From Congeria kusceri (Eukaryota > Mollusca > Bivalvia > Myida > Dreissenidae), in assembly GCA_027627225.1 (NCBI GenBank), contig CM051036.1:36912426-36976425 (forward strand): a DNA stretch of 64,000 nt, read 5' to 3'. Under the pieces are notes generated by a model, which ran no database searches, was not told the origin of the DNA, and was given only the letters and a program-made list of their open reading frames with translations. Of the stretch, positions 1-8,177 are shown piece after piece (the stretch's first letter is position 1; each line of letters begins with the position of its first letter). Both the position numbers and the translations under genes were made by a program.

Positions 1-231
1 TGTCTATAGACATAGAACAGAATTATCGTTGTTAAACTATCCAATAAACAACGCAAATAGAAGTCCAGACTCTGAGCGAAGTATAGTAAAAAGTAGTTCC
101 AATTACAATTGCAAAAATATATGTCAAATCACGAAAGAATAAAAATAATTTTCATTTTCGCATTATCGTTGTTTATCGGCCAATAAACAACTAATTGTCG
201 TTCTGATGCGTGGCTATTAATTACTCGAACC

Positions 232-575
232 GGGCCCGTCTAGCTCAGTTGGTAGAGCGCTAGACTGTAAATCCGGGGATCGCGAGTTCGAACCCCAGCC
301 CGGCCACATAACACGTGTGGGGATTGGTCATGAAATTATTAATACGGCCATTCTCCCCCAACCTCTGATTCAAGTAGGGCAGTTGTCAGTTACTGGCATA
401 CGTATGTGCACTTGGTACTGGTAAACCGCTTAGATCGGCTAAGCTTGCCCAGGAAAAGTGTGTGATTTGGTTAACTGACCGCCGTTAGATCACTGAAATT
501 TTACTAAAACGGCGAAAATCCCCCCCCCCCCCAAAAAAAAAACAACACAACAACAACAAAACAAACAACATTGGG
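232..575 (+). repeat. tRNA-derived SINE, copy 1 (antisense to the neighbouring GPCR-like exon)
   Basis: The head at about 232-306 is tRNA-like: box A TAGCTCAGTTGG, a five-base-pair anticodon stem around CTGTAAA, and an intact box B GTTCGAACC. It is followed by a ~200-bp body (TCTGATTCAAGTAGGGCAG, GCTTGCCCAGGAAAA) shared with copies at 36847 and 38699, then a C-run and an A/CAA-rich tail to about 575. The shared body shows this is a SINE, not a free tRNA gene. The tail ends 8 bases from the splice donor of the minus-strand exon at 583. Confidence 0.85.
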
Positions 576-582
576 TACTCAC

Positions 583-676
583 CGGATCTGGGTAGTTGGC
601 GTTCTCTGAGCCGATTAAGGAGATCTGGGCGGCCATGAGCACGAGGCAGAGGTTTCCGGTGATGAAGAGGCCGTCG
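583..676 (-). CDS. adhesion GPCR-like exon, TM2 (partial gene)
   Basis: A minus-strand exon ending at a strong donor (CCG then GTGAGT). It encodes DGLFITGNLCLVLMAAQ followed by ISLIGSENANYPDP, which resembles the second transmembrane helix of class B2 adhesion GPCRs (family pattern: LRSDR, NLC, then L..AQ..FLIG). The frame is open further upstream through KMRS, which also fits the first intracellular loop, but the only acceptor matching the phase of the preceding exon is GCGCAG at 677-682, which would remove KMRS. The true 5' edge is therefore uncertain. TM3-TM7 would lie left of the window. It could be a decayed gene copy. Confidence 0.5.
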
Positions 677-1050
677 CTGCGCATCTTAGGGTGTACAATA
701 TAGTTCATTTTAACGCGTATGCCTACACGATGGCATGGTGATACACATTTTAAAAGTATAACAAAGTTTCAAAGTTCACTAAAACGTCGGCATGTTTCTT
801 TTGGTCATTTACATATATACATGTATTAACATTTTTAATCTGTAAAATGCTTGTTTGCTAAGTTATACGAGTATATGTGATCGTTTTATATGATTCAATG
901 GCGCGTCAAACTATACTTCCATTTAGAGGAAAATACAGTATCTATTTCTCTTAGATGTTATTCGGTACATTATTTTATTCAAAATCCTTTGATCAATCGT
1001 TTTATTAATCAAACGAGCGGATTAGAAAACATAATTGGCAGACGACTTAC

Positions 1051-1157
1051 GGTAGCAGACACAGCAGACTGAGGCTGACGACGCATGATATCAGGGTGAT
1101 GGCGCCACCTATCTCTGAAATCTGGGTCAGTCGGTGAATGTCAGCGACAGCCAGCGT
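1051..1157 (-). CDS. adhesion GPCR-like exon, TM1 (partial gene)
   Basis: Minus-strand exon of 107 bp between acceptor GTCACAG and donor GTAAGT. It reads ADIHRLTQISEIGG then AITLISCVVSLSLLCLLP. The family pattern just after the GPS site of adhesion GPCRs is ALT.ISYIG..IS..CL, which matches in order and spacing. It starts in phase 0 and ends in phase 2. The upstream GAIN/GPS exons are not visible; a 6.5-kb retrotransposon begins 530 bp upstream in the presumed intron. Identity is inferred from the TM1-TM2 pattern only. Confidence 0.5.
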
Positions 1158-1688
1158 CTGTGACCATGACAACAAATCGCATAAAAAGTTCGTTACAGGA
1201 GTATACAACTGTCAACTCGCTTGTCGCCGTGTGGATTCGGATATGAATCCCGGAAATGGAATATGTATACGAGTTTATGTCGTGTTTTGGCACTACAGTA
1301 CGCGGAAACGCAAAGTCGAAATGTCATGTATAATGTTATTTATACCACATATTGAAAATTCGATATCTTGTTACAGTAAATGAATAACATTGTAGGATTT
1401 TTGTAAATTATATAGACATATCGTAATTGTTTCATCGCCATTGCTAAAAACAGCGCCAAAACAACTTAGTCTTAACTTGCTTGAAATTTTGTAAGAGAAC
1501 CATGTGTTTGTCTGACATATGTTTGTCAATGTTTCGCACTCTTTTGCCACATATCTAGTATACCGCAGTAGAGATGATTTCCTAAACCTGGCAGATCTAC
1601 ATGTATTTGCTAATTTACAAATCAAAACAAATGCTCTGCCTGAAAAGTAACATGCGTACTTCGTGCAAATACAGTTATCATAATATTT
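1158..1688. other. presumed intron, no gene seen
   Basis: AT-rich sequence between the TM1-like exon and the retrotransposon. Short open frames on both strands show no recognisable motif. No GPS motif (Cys-x-Cys, His-Leu-Thr-x-Phe) was found on the minus strand. Confidence 0.4.
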
Positions 1689-1885
1689 AACCAAGTTTAT
1701 GCACACATAAAGTTTTTTATGTCATTTTCAGATTGACATTGATTTTCGTTCCTAGTTGTATGTAACCTTGTATCTTTGATCCTTGGCCAATCAGATTAAA
1801 CAAACTAGTCAGGTGATATGTTAAACCAATCAGAACGTTTGGACATTCTTATCAATATTATTTTGGCGTGGGCAGTTGCCTCGCC
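1689..1885. repeat. split direct repeat block A, left copy
   Basis: Essentially identical over 197 bp to 7584-7780, from AACCAAGTTTATGC to CAGTTGCCTCGCC. Near-identity of the two copies suggests a recent insertion. After the block the left end diverges and contains TAGTCTCAGTCCGT twice in tandem (about 1923-1950). Confidence 0.85.
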
Positions 1886-1971
1886 TTTTGCATAAGGTTA
1901 TTTTATATGTAACATTCATAATATGCTAGTCTCAGTCCGTTAGTCTCAGTCCGTTCTCAATGGGCGGATGG

Positions 1972-2048
1972 GTTCCCCATTGTGGCGGTTTATTTTCGCC
2001 CATTATGGCATTCTGGCCATAACTATAACTTTACGTGTTGTGATTTTG
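1972..2048. repeat. partial copy of direct repeat block B
   Basis: GTTCCCCATTGTGGCGG through GTTGTGATTTTG matches 7314-7390 over 77 bp and then diverges. Block B is therefore represented three times: here as a fragment, and at 7314 and 7855 in longer form. Confidence 0.8.
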
Positions 2049-2084
2049 CGATAATCGGCGTGCTGTATAGAAGGGATAAATATG

Positions 2085-2233
2085 GAGCTGCTGCCTTAAA
2101 CCGTCAGCTCAGTGTGAAGTGAAGAAGTATATAGACGTGATAAATGCAAAGCGGCTGCCTTAAACCGCCGGCTTTGTGCAAGGTGCAGTTTGAAATTGTT
2201 AGGAAAGGAGCTGCTGCCTTAAACCGTCAGCCC
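2085..2233 (-). other. three small hairpins after the YR gene, constant loop and changing stems
   Basis: Three units share the loop CTGCCTTAAACC. The arms are GAGCTG/CAGCTC (2085-2090 with 2105-2110), GCAAAGCGG/CCGGCTTTGTGC (about 2146-2180) and GAGCTG/CAGCCC (2208-2213 with 2228-2233). In the third unit the mismatch on the plus strand becomes a G-U wobble in minus-strand RNA, which is the coding strand of the element. They lie in its 3' untranslated region. Confidence 0.6.
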
Positions 2234-2261
2234 CAAACCTGACAAACTGAAGCAACCTGAC

Positions 2262-3152
2262 TTATATAGGTAGTGCACGAGGACGAATGTATTTTAAGTA
2301 TGCCTGTGACTTCCAACGACCCAATTGTTGAATGTTTGATGGGGAAAGATGGTTGTTGTGTGCATGAGTTGCACCCCCAATACGAAAAGAGTGACTTGTG
2401 AAGTGAACAGGGTCAAGGTTTGATGCTATGACACACCTGTGTAATAGAGACCTGAAGAATGAGGTTGAAACAGCCTCACCGTTGTTTAAACGGAAAAGTG
2501 GGCCTGGGTACTCTGGGGTGATGCGTAAATAACGTAACAGAGCACGCACGGGGCATAGCTGTTTACATGTTTGCCGGGATAATGGTATAATTGATGTGCG
2601 ACCCTGTGAATGTTTATAGTTACAAATGGTGACAGATACTCCCGATATAATCGAGCCCTGATAATTAAAGGAAATGTTCTTGCGCTGAATAACATTCATA
2701 AAGCCTGTGGCAGAAACAGCTAGTTCGCCTAAGCGAAACAAACCAAAGAATGCAAACAAAAACATAGAATGAATGAGAACCCGGGTGTACTTGTCGGTAA
2801 CCAAAGTACGAAGGTGAGACAGAAGTAACTGTATGTGGTCTAGTGTAAACGGATGTCGCTTGTCCGCCGGTTTATTGCGTCTGATGCTATGAAGCAATTT
2901 TTTTATGACGAACGAGTCTGAAGGATTGGGCACACCCTTGAGTTTGTGAACATATGTGATGGCAGAAATATAGGAAGTAATAGTCGTTGCTTGTAACTGA
3001 CGGGCATGACATATGGCAATAAACTGAGCCAAATGTTCCGTGGATACAGGCCATAAAGGCTCCGAAGGGTAGTGTGTCCAGTGAAAATTTTGGTAGTGCT
3101 GAAGAGCATTTTTATAACTCGACTTAGTGGATGGAGCAAGCGATGAATCCAA
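2262..3152 (-). CDS. tyrosine recombinase of the DIRS-order element
   Basis: A 296-residue open frame. An N-terminal core-binding region (STKSSYKNALQHYQNFHW) is followed by the catalytic domain. Visible active-site residues are the first Arg in LFRLGEL, the His-x-x-Arg box in HSFRIGGATH, and the C-terminal nucleophile Tyr in YLKYIRP. This enzyme inserts the double-stranded circular cDNA by site-specific recombination in place of a DDE integrase. It starts 20 bp after the RNase H stop. The ORF is intact and of normal length for the family. Confidence 0.92.
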   Translation of the reverse strand: MDSSLAPSTKSSYKNALQHYQNFHWTHYPSEPLWPVSTEHLAQFIAICHARQLQATTITSYISAITYVHKLKGVPNPSDSFVIKKLLHSIRRNKPADKRHPFTLDHIQLLLSHLRTLVTDKYTRVLIHSMFLFAFFGLFRLGELAVSATGFMNVIQRKNISFNYQGSIISGVSVTICNYKHSQGRTSIIPLSRQTCKQLCPVRALLRYLRITPEYPGPLFRLNNGEAVSTSFFRSLLHRCVIASNLDPVHFTSHSFRIGGATHAHNNHLSPSNIQQLGRWKSQAYLKYIRPRALPI

Positions 3153-3172
3153 AAGATTGTAAACCAGTTGAT

Positions 3173-3955
3173 TCAGTTGAGCTGTAGAAGATGCTCCGGG
3201 ATGGGTGTGGGAACCTTGTCCATGTGAGGAGCAGAGGCTTGAAATTTTTCTATCTGTGAACGAGAAAGAAGGTCGGGTAAAACATTTTGTCGACCGGGAA
3301 TATGTTCGGCATTTATAAGTATGTTAAATGTCATGCTTGCCAAAACCAAGCGACGTACAAGAGACATTATACTAGGTACTTTGCAAGTTTGACGATTTAT
3401 AATATGCACCACTGCTGCGTTGTCTGTGTGCAGGATAATGCAATTGTCACGTAATTGTCCACCCCATATTTCCATTGCTAAAACAATAGGGAAGAGTTCC
3501 TTGAATGTGATGTCATATGGTAACCAATGGTCAGACCATGTACCCGAAAACCAATGAGATTTAAACACAGCCCCAAACCCAAGTGATCCAGATGCATCAG
3601 TGTGCAGGTGCAATGTGTCTGACGACAACCAACGGTGCTGCCTTAAAAGATTTTTTCCATTAAAATGTTCAACAAAAAGCTGCCAGGCACGTAAATCTTT
3701 TCGGCTTTCCATATTGAGTGTAATGTAGTGTGTAGGGTGTGTAACCTTTTTGGTAAGATCTGTGAGGCGACGGAGGAAACTGCGACCTGGAGTTACCACC
3801 TGGCAGCAAAAATTTAGTAATCCTAAGAGAGATTGTAAGTCCTTCAGAGTGACTTTTCTAGACCTAGCAGTGTGTGCGAGAAGTTCCCTGAGTTTAATTA
3901 GCTTGTCATCAGGGAGGCGAGCTTCCATTTTCAGAGAGTCTAATTCTAAACCCAT
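3173..3955 (-). CDS. RNase H domain, C-terminal half of the DIRS-order polymerase
   Basis: Open frame of 260 residues. It starts with the RT thumb/connection (FMGLELDS, SLLGLLNFCCQVVTPGR) and continues into RNase H with the acidic residues in HLHTDASG, KELFPIV, ILHTDNAAVV and NVLPDLLSR. It should be fused to the upstream RT frame, but a one-base shift near 3961-3966 separates them. The annotated Met is only the first ATG in the frame, not a real start. Confidence 0.88.
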   Translation of the reverse strand: MGLELDSLKMEARLPDDKLIKLRELLAHTARSRKVTLKDLQSLLGLLNFCCQVVTPGRSFLRRLTDLTKKVTHPTHYITLNMESRKDLRAWQLFVEHFNGKNLLRQHRWLSSDTLHLHTDASGSLGFGAVFKSHWFSGTWSDHWLPYDITFKELFPIVLAMEIWGGQLRDNCIILHTDNAAVVHIINRQTCKVPSIMSLVRRLVLASMTFNILINAEHIPGRQNVLPDLLSRSQIEKFQASAPHMDKVPTPIPEHLLQLN

Positions 3956-3960
3956 GAAAA

Positions 3961-4857
3961 TTATGATGTGGCATTTTCAGTTTTCTCAGACTTAATGGGA
4001 ACTCCAATGTTATTGCAGAAATCCAGAAATTTTTGTAAATTGGATTGGCAGATAGAAGAGTTAGCGGGACCCAGAAAAAGGAAATCATCAAGGATATGTA
4101 ACATGTGTTTAATTCCTAGATAGTTTTGAGATATATACTGGAGACCCGAGCTAAATCTTTCAAAAATAGCGCAAGAGGAAGATGCTCCCATAGGCAGGCA
4201 CTTGTCATAATAAAATTTATCCTGGAATGTAAAACCTAAAAGCTGGTAATCGGCAGGATTGATCGGGATAAGACGGAAAGCAGAATCAATGTCAGTTTTG
4301 CTGAAAAGTGAGCCCTGGCCTAGAATCAAAAGGTGGTCTACAGCATCATCAAAGGAAGAGTAAGTAACTGTGGCCAGGGACGGTTCAATAAAATCATTTA
4401 TAGAATTACCTTTAGGGTAACTGAGGTGATGGATTAAGCGGTATTGGCCCTGTGTTTTCTTGGGAACCAGACCTATGGGACTGACATGTAGATTTGCAAA
4501 AGGGGGTGTTTGGAATGGTCCCGCTATACGACCATTGTGAAGTTCATGATCTAGTTTTTGGGACACTAAAAGAGGGTATTCGTTACAGGATTGTAAGTTA
4601 GGGGAGGTAGTTGCCACCCGAGGGCCCAAATAACCCAGATCAAAACCATTTGAAAAACCGTTGACGAGGTAGGTTGACCAGCAATAGCCTGCAAGATATG
4701 GTGCTAAGGATGAGATTTGAATGGGTGTGACCACGTTACTTGGAAGGCTTCGGACCTGTTGGTTTTTGTTTGGTATTGAGGGACTGAGCGGCCTGTTCCT
4801 GGCTGGAGAAGGTGCAGTTGAAGGCAGTGTGGGACCCACGACAGAAACCGCAGACAT
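3961..4857 (-). CDS. reverse transcriptase of the DIRS-order element
   Basis: Fingers and palm motifs typical of DIRS-type RT are visible: VSPIGLVPKK, YRLIHHLSYPKG, SKTDIDSAFRLIPI, the LPMGASSSCAIF stretch and the catalytic LDDFLFLG. The frame overlaps the 3' end of ORF1 by about 120 bp in another frame. It ends at TAA immediately before the RNase H frame; a single-base change there would restore one RT-RNase H polyprotein. Either a mutation or a frameshift signal explains it; mutation is simpler. Confidence 0.92.
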   Translation of the reverse strand: MSAVSVVGPTLPSTAPSPARNRPLSPSIPNKNQQVRSLPSNVVTPIQISSLAPYLAGYCWSTYLVNGFSNGFDLGYLGPRVATTSPNLQSCNEYPLLVSQKLDHELHNGRIAGPFQTPPFANLHVSPIGLVPKKTQGQYRLIHHLSYPKGNSINDFIEPSLATVTYSSFDDAVDHLLILGQGSLFSKTDIDSAFRLIPINPADYQLLGFTFQDKFYYDKCLPMGASSSCAIFERFSSGLQYISQNYLGIKHMLHILDDFLFLGPANSSICQSNLQKFLDFCNNIGVPIKSEKTENATS

Positions 4858-5644
4858 GAGGGTGGGAGCAGTTGGGAGCCCGACAGTTGGTGGGCTTGTT
4901 ATAGGTCCAGCAGGTGTTGTCCAAGAAGCGTTTGTAACGGTTGGGAGAAGAGAAAGGTCTGACTGAGGGGCGTTGGGGACGAAAAGACTGGGGACCAGGT
5001 GCAGAGGTTGAAGCCATTAACCAAAATTCTGTGTGAATTCTGTCCCAAGGCAGAGGGACAGAAGACCGAAGCATCCTAAACTGCGAATCGTATTGGAGGA
5101 AAGCAGGCCCAGGACGGCGATTCGCTAAGTCGCGAACAATCTCCATGTATTTCAAAAGCTGTTGAGTTTCTGCAGGGTACTTGTATGTGTAGATAGAGGT
5201 GAAGCGGATGAAGGCAGAGGTCCACGCTTCGACAGACGTTAGTTTGAAAGAGCGAGAAGAAGGTGCAATAGAGATATTGGAGTGCTTATCCATTGGAAGG
5301 GTGTACTGGGGTGGCTGTGCAGAAGAGTTAGAAGGAAGCAGAGATGACAGATCGATGTATTTTCCTTTCCAAATGTCGGTGCAAACCGATTTCTTAATTT
5401 GGGCGATAATCGGCGTGCTGATGGGCTCCGTGAACAGGACGTTGTTACCTGGCATCAAATTAAACTCACGTTGATTGAGAAGCCCCTGGAAGGATGTTGG
5501 GGGGCTGTCTTCGTCATCGGAGGACGAGTCATCGAGAAAGAGTGGAGGCACTGGCTGTGGAAAGGCCTGGACAGTATGTGGTCGAGTTGGAAATGCATCA
5601 GGGAGCGGTGCCAGCGGAGGTGCAGATAGCACTGGTTCCGTCAT
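4736..5644 (-). CDS. ORF1 (gag-like) with Cys/His knuckles
   Basis: A 302-residue frame, Pro- and Ser-rich at the N terminus (acidic patch DDSSSDDEDSPP). A C-terminal Cys/His cluster reads CWTYNKPTNC, CSHPHVCGFC, HTAFNC, as in gag-like ORF1 proteins of DIRS/Ngaro elements. The same frame continues upstream past one in-frame TGA (5708-5710) to a Met at 5834-5836 followed by a basic stretch (KRTTKRTKR) that looks like a nuclear-localisation signal, so the original ORF1 was probably ~65 residues longer and is now interrupted. Confidence 0.8.
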   Translation of the reverse strand: MTEPVLSAPPLAPLPDAFPTRPHTVQAFPQPVPPLFLDDSSSDDEDSPPTSFQGLLNQREFNLMPGNNVLFTEPISTPIIAQIKKSVCTDIWKGKYIDLSSLLPSNSSAQPPQYTLPMDKHSNISIAPSSRSFKLTSVEAWTSAFIRFTSIYTYKYPAETQQLLKYMEIVRDLANRRPGPAFLQYDSQFRMLRSSVPLPWDRIHTEFWLMASTSAPGPQSFRPQRPSVRPFSSPNRYKRFLDNTCWTYNKPTNCRAPNCSHPHVCGFCRGSHTAFNCTFSSQEQAAQSLNTKQKPTGPKPSK

Positions 5645-5836
5645 CGAAATGGTAGCCGCAGCATTGCTGTGAGTGGTTACGACAAACTGGGCTGCATCCA
5701 GCGTGGGTCAAGTGACCTCAGGTGTAGAAGGGCCGTCTCTGGAGGAGCGGGATTTCTGCAGGGTGGATTGAGCCTGGCAGCAATCGCAAGATTGGTTGGT
5801 AGCCGACCGCTTGGTCCTTTTCGTTGTGCGTTTCAT

Positions 5837-5892
5837 CTGAAAAACATGTATATATGAAGAATCTAAGCCAAAATTAATACATAAATAGCTGG

Positions 5893-5929
<37 letters not shown>

Positions 5930-6276
5930 ATACCCACACTTAAGTAAGTGATTAGAAAAAATAAATTGGCATGGAACTTGTATGGTCAGCATGCCTAAGT
6001 ATCAATGTAAAATAATACAAATTACATAATAGCTCAAGACCGGCAATAAACCTGTGACTGAAATAAATAGGCACCAAGGTGAGCTGATCCGAACTATAAT
6101 ACGTAAGATGCATGGCATGAGGTCGTTAACCCAAGCATGCTTTACTGAAATAAAAGTGACCAGAATTTCGCAATTAAAACTGGCGTAACATATAACATAA
6201 CGCCGACACAAAATCAGGCCAAGATTATTATTTATTTATTATTATTATTATTTTTTTGTTTTTGTTTAATTAAGCG
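5837..6276 (-). other. 5' leader of ORF1 with a long poly(T) tract
   Basis: An uninterrupted A-run on the plus strand (about 5892-5927, poly-T in the element's sense strand) sits just upstream of the probable original ORF1 start. Otherwise no conserved frame. A GCATG/CATGC pair around GTTAACCCA at about 6110-6140 resembles the hairpins that follow. Confidence 0.5.
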
Positions 6277-6633
6277 GCGTGAGTCTGTTACCTAAATCAC
6301 GCAATACTGGCATGAAGATGACCATCAAATCATCCAAAAGAAAAATAATAAAAATGGCGTGAGACTATTAACTAAATCACGCAAAAAACCTTGGTAAAAA
6401 GGCTGCCATTAGAGATCATGCCTTACCGAAGTAGGAAAAAAAGGGCGTGAGTCCTTTAACTAAATCACGCATAACAATGGCATGGGGCTGTAAACTAAAC
6501 CATGCCTACATAAAATAGAAAAATGGCGCGAGTCTCTTAACTAAATCACGCATAACAATGGCATGGGGCTGTAAACTAAACCATGCCTACATAAAATAGA
6601 AAAATGGCGTGAGTCTCGTTAACTAAATCACGC
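6277..6633 (-). other. array of seven small hairpins with a constant TAACTAAA-type loop
   Basis: Five units have arms GCGTGA/TCACGC (6277/6297, 6357/6377, 6445/6465, 6526/6546, 6607/6628) and two have arms GGCATG/CATGCC (6479/6501, 6560/6582). All keep a loop ending in AACTAAA or ACCTAAA. The unit at 6526 has a C where the others have T; on the minus-strand RNA this gives a G-U pair instead of a mismatch. Part of the array (about 6471-6605) is also a direct ~80-bp tandem duplication. It lies in the untranslated leader between the SGNH fragment and ORF1. Confidence 0.65.
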
Positions 6634-6962
6634 ATAACATAACAGTAAAATGATGAATTACGGCCTATTGGTGCAGAAATAAAATAGCAAGACCGGCATA
6701 GTTAGTAACTATAAAATGCGTCGCATATGGTATAAGTGTTTACGGATCTATGCCGAAATAAAATAGTGGAGAAAGTCTTAACCACAAACAACGTATAAAT
6801 GGAACAAATAAACTAGCACATTTATTTATCTATTATTTGTCACGTTATAACTACCACTTAATGAGGCTTAAGTAAATAGGAAATAATACCGGCATAAAAC
6901 CGAATACGTAACACGCCAGATGTTAAAAATAAGCCTCATAGTGTATTGTTATAACTTATCTG

Positions 6963-7322
6963 TTAATTGGAGAGGAAAGTCTTCGAGACGGCGACGACTG
7001 CAGCTCTGATGTTGTGATACAACTTGCGTTGGCCTTGGTTGGAGAGGTGGCAACCATCTTCCGCAAAGTTGTTGCTTTTAGACAGAGTTGACCAAAAACC
7101 CTTTAAACGCCACAGGCACGCGCGGCCATCCGGCACAGCCTTAAGCCGACTCGTAAGTATTAGATTGAGATGGTCGACCCTACGATTAAACCATTCCAAG
7201 TCCACTGGGTATCTTGTAGTAACCTGTGGTATAGTACGATGTAAACTTTGGAGAACGATCACTTGGCGAACATTCAATTGAAGTAAGAGTGTCAACACCA
7301 GTTCCACTATTTTGTTCCCCAT
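6963..7322 (-). CDS. SGNH-hydrolase-like tail in the retrotransposon
   Basis: A 119-residue frame. The C terminus carries the Asp-x-x-His block of SGNH/GDSL hydrolases (EDGCHLSNQGQRKLYHNIR), and a middle segment (VTTRYPVDLEWFNRRVDHLN) fits the fold. The N-terminal GDS block with the catalytic Ser is absent: the first Met lies inside block B. SGNH domains are known in Ngaro-like elements. This copy looks 5'-truncated, or its first part lies in an exon I cannot see. Confidence 0.6.
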   Translation of the reverse strand: MGNKIVELVLTLLLQLNVRQVIVLQSLHRTIPQVTTRYPVDLEWFNRRVDHLNLILTSRLKAVPDGRACLWRLKGFWSTLSKSNNFAEDGCHLSNQGQRKLYHNIRAAVVAVSKTFLSN

Positions 7323-7583
7323 TGTGGCGGTTTATTTTCGCCCATTATGGCATTCTGGCCATAACTATAACTTTACGTGTTGTGATTTTGTATATGCTGT
7401 GTTTTATATGTATGTACATTTTGCCAGTTTAGTGCATTTTTAGGTTGAAAATGCACACATTATATTTTATGGCATTTTTAATAAATGCCCTTTATCAATC
7501 TCAACACGGTTTTTGTTATTCCCTTCTTGCCATACTAGTTTCGTCCGGACTTAGTTGTCTCCCATAATGTGAACAATACATAA
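7314..7583. repeat. direct repeat block B, first full copy
   Basis: Matches 7855-8153 except for a ~40-bp insertion in the latter (ATGTTTGTTTATGATACATT region). Shared landmarks are TTTACGTGTTGTGATTTTG, GAAAATGCACACATTATATT and CATACTAGTTTCGTCCGGAC. Confidence 0.85.
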
Positions 7584-7780
7584 AACCAAGTTTATGCACA
7601 CATAAAGTTTTTTATGTCATTTTCAGATTGACATTGATTTTCGTTCCTAGTTGTATGTAACCTTGTATCTTTGATCCTTGGCCAATCAGATTAAACAAAC
7701 TAGTCAGGTGATATGTTAAACCAATCAGAACGTTTGGACATTCTTATCAATATTATTTTGGCGTGGGCAGTTGCCTCGCC
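7584..7780. repeat. direct repeat block A, right copy
   Basis: Near-identical to 1689-1885 and abutting block B on its left. The order B-A-B at this end and A alone at the other end is the split-direct-repeat layout. Confidence 0.85.
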
Positions 7781-7854
7781 TATTTTTCGCATAAAAACCA
7801 CCTCCTCCCATACCTCCACCACTTCACTTTCATATATAAATCTTTACAGGACAT

Positions 7855-8153
7855 GGCGGTTTATTTTCGCCCATTATGGCATTCTGGCCATAACTATAAC
7901 TTTACGTGTTGTGATTTTGTATGTTTGTTTATGATACATTTATGTACATACATTGTTTTATATGCTGTGTTTTATATGTATGTACATTTTGCCAGTTTAG
8001 TGCATTTTTAGGTTGAAAATGCACACATTATATTTTATGGCATTTTTAATAAATGCCCTTTATCAATCTCAACACGGTTTTTGTTATTCCCTTCTTGCCA
8101 TACTAGTTTCGTCCGGACTTAGTTGTCTCCCATAATGTGAACAATACATAAAA
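7855..8153. repeat. direct repeat block B, second full copy; right end of element
   Basis: Repeats 7314-7583 and ends at AACAATACATAAA, after which the sequence becomes unrelated. This sets the right boundary of the retrotransposon. Confidence 0.8.
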
Positions 8154-8177
8154 ACGCCAATGCAATAAAATATATAT

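Larger units (their letters stand above)
1689..8153 (-). mobile_element. tyrosine-recombinase retrotransposon, DIRS order, Ngaro-like
   Basis: The coding strand is minus. In coding order it has an SGNH-hydrolase tail (7322-6963), a hairpin-rich leader, ORF1 with Cys/His knuckles (5644-4736), reverse transcriptase (4857-3961), RNase H (3955-3173) and tyrosine recombinase (3152-2262). There is no integrase, protease or LTR pair. The ends are split direct repeats: a 197-bp block A at 1689 and 7584, and a ~270-300-bp block B at 7314 and 7855, with a 77-bp piece of B at 1972. YR plus RT/RNase H plus split direct repeats and no methyltransferase ORF fits Ngaro/PAT-like elements, which in animals often carry an SGNH domain. 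The element is slightly damaged (RT/RNase H frameshift, stop upstream in ORF1), so it is probably no longer autonomous. Confidence 0.85.

Noticed and set aside
232..306. Functional tRNA gene
   Set aside because: The head is joined to a body shared with two other loci, so it is a SINE. The other two copies also have damaged box B.
4721..5672. Plus-strand frames opposite ORF1 of the retrotransposon
   Set aside because: Shadows of the minus-strand coding frame; no independent motif.
1689..8153. LTR retrotransposon (Gypsy/Copia)
   Set aside because: No integrase or protease, a tyrosine recombinase is present, and the direct repeats are split, not simple LTRs.
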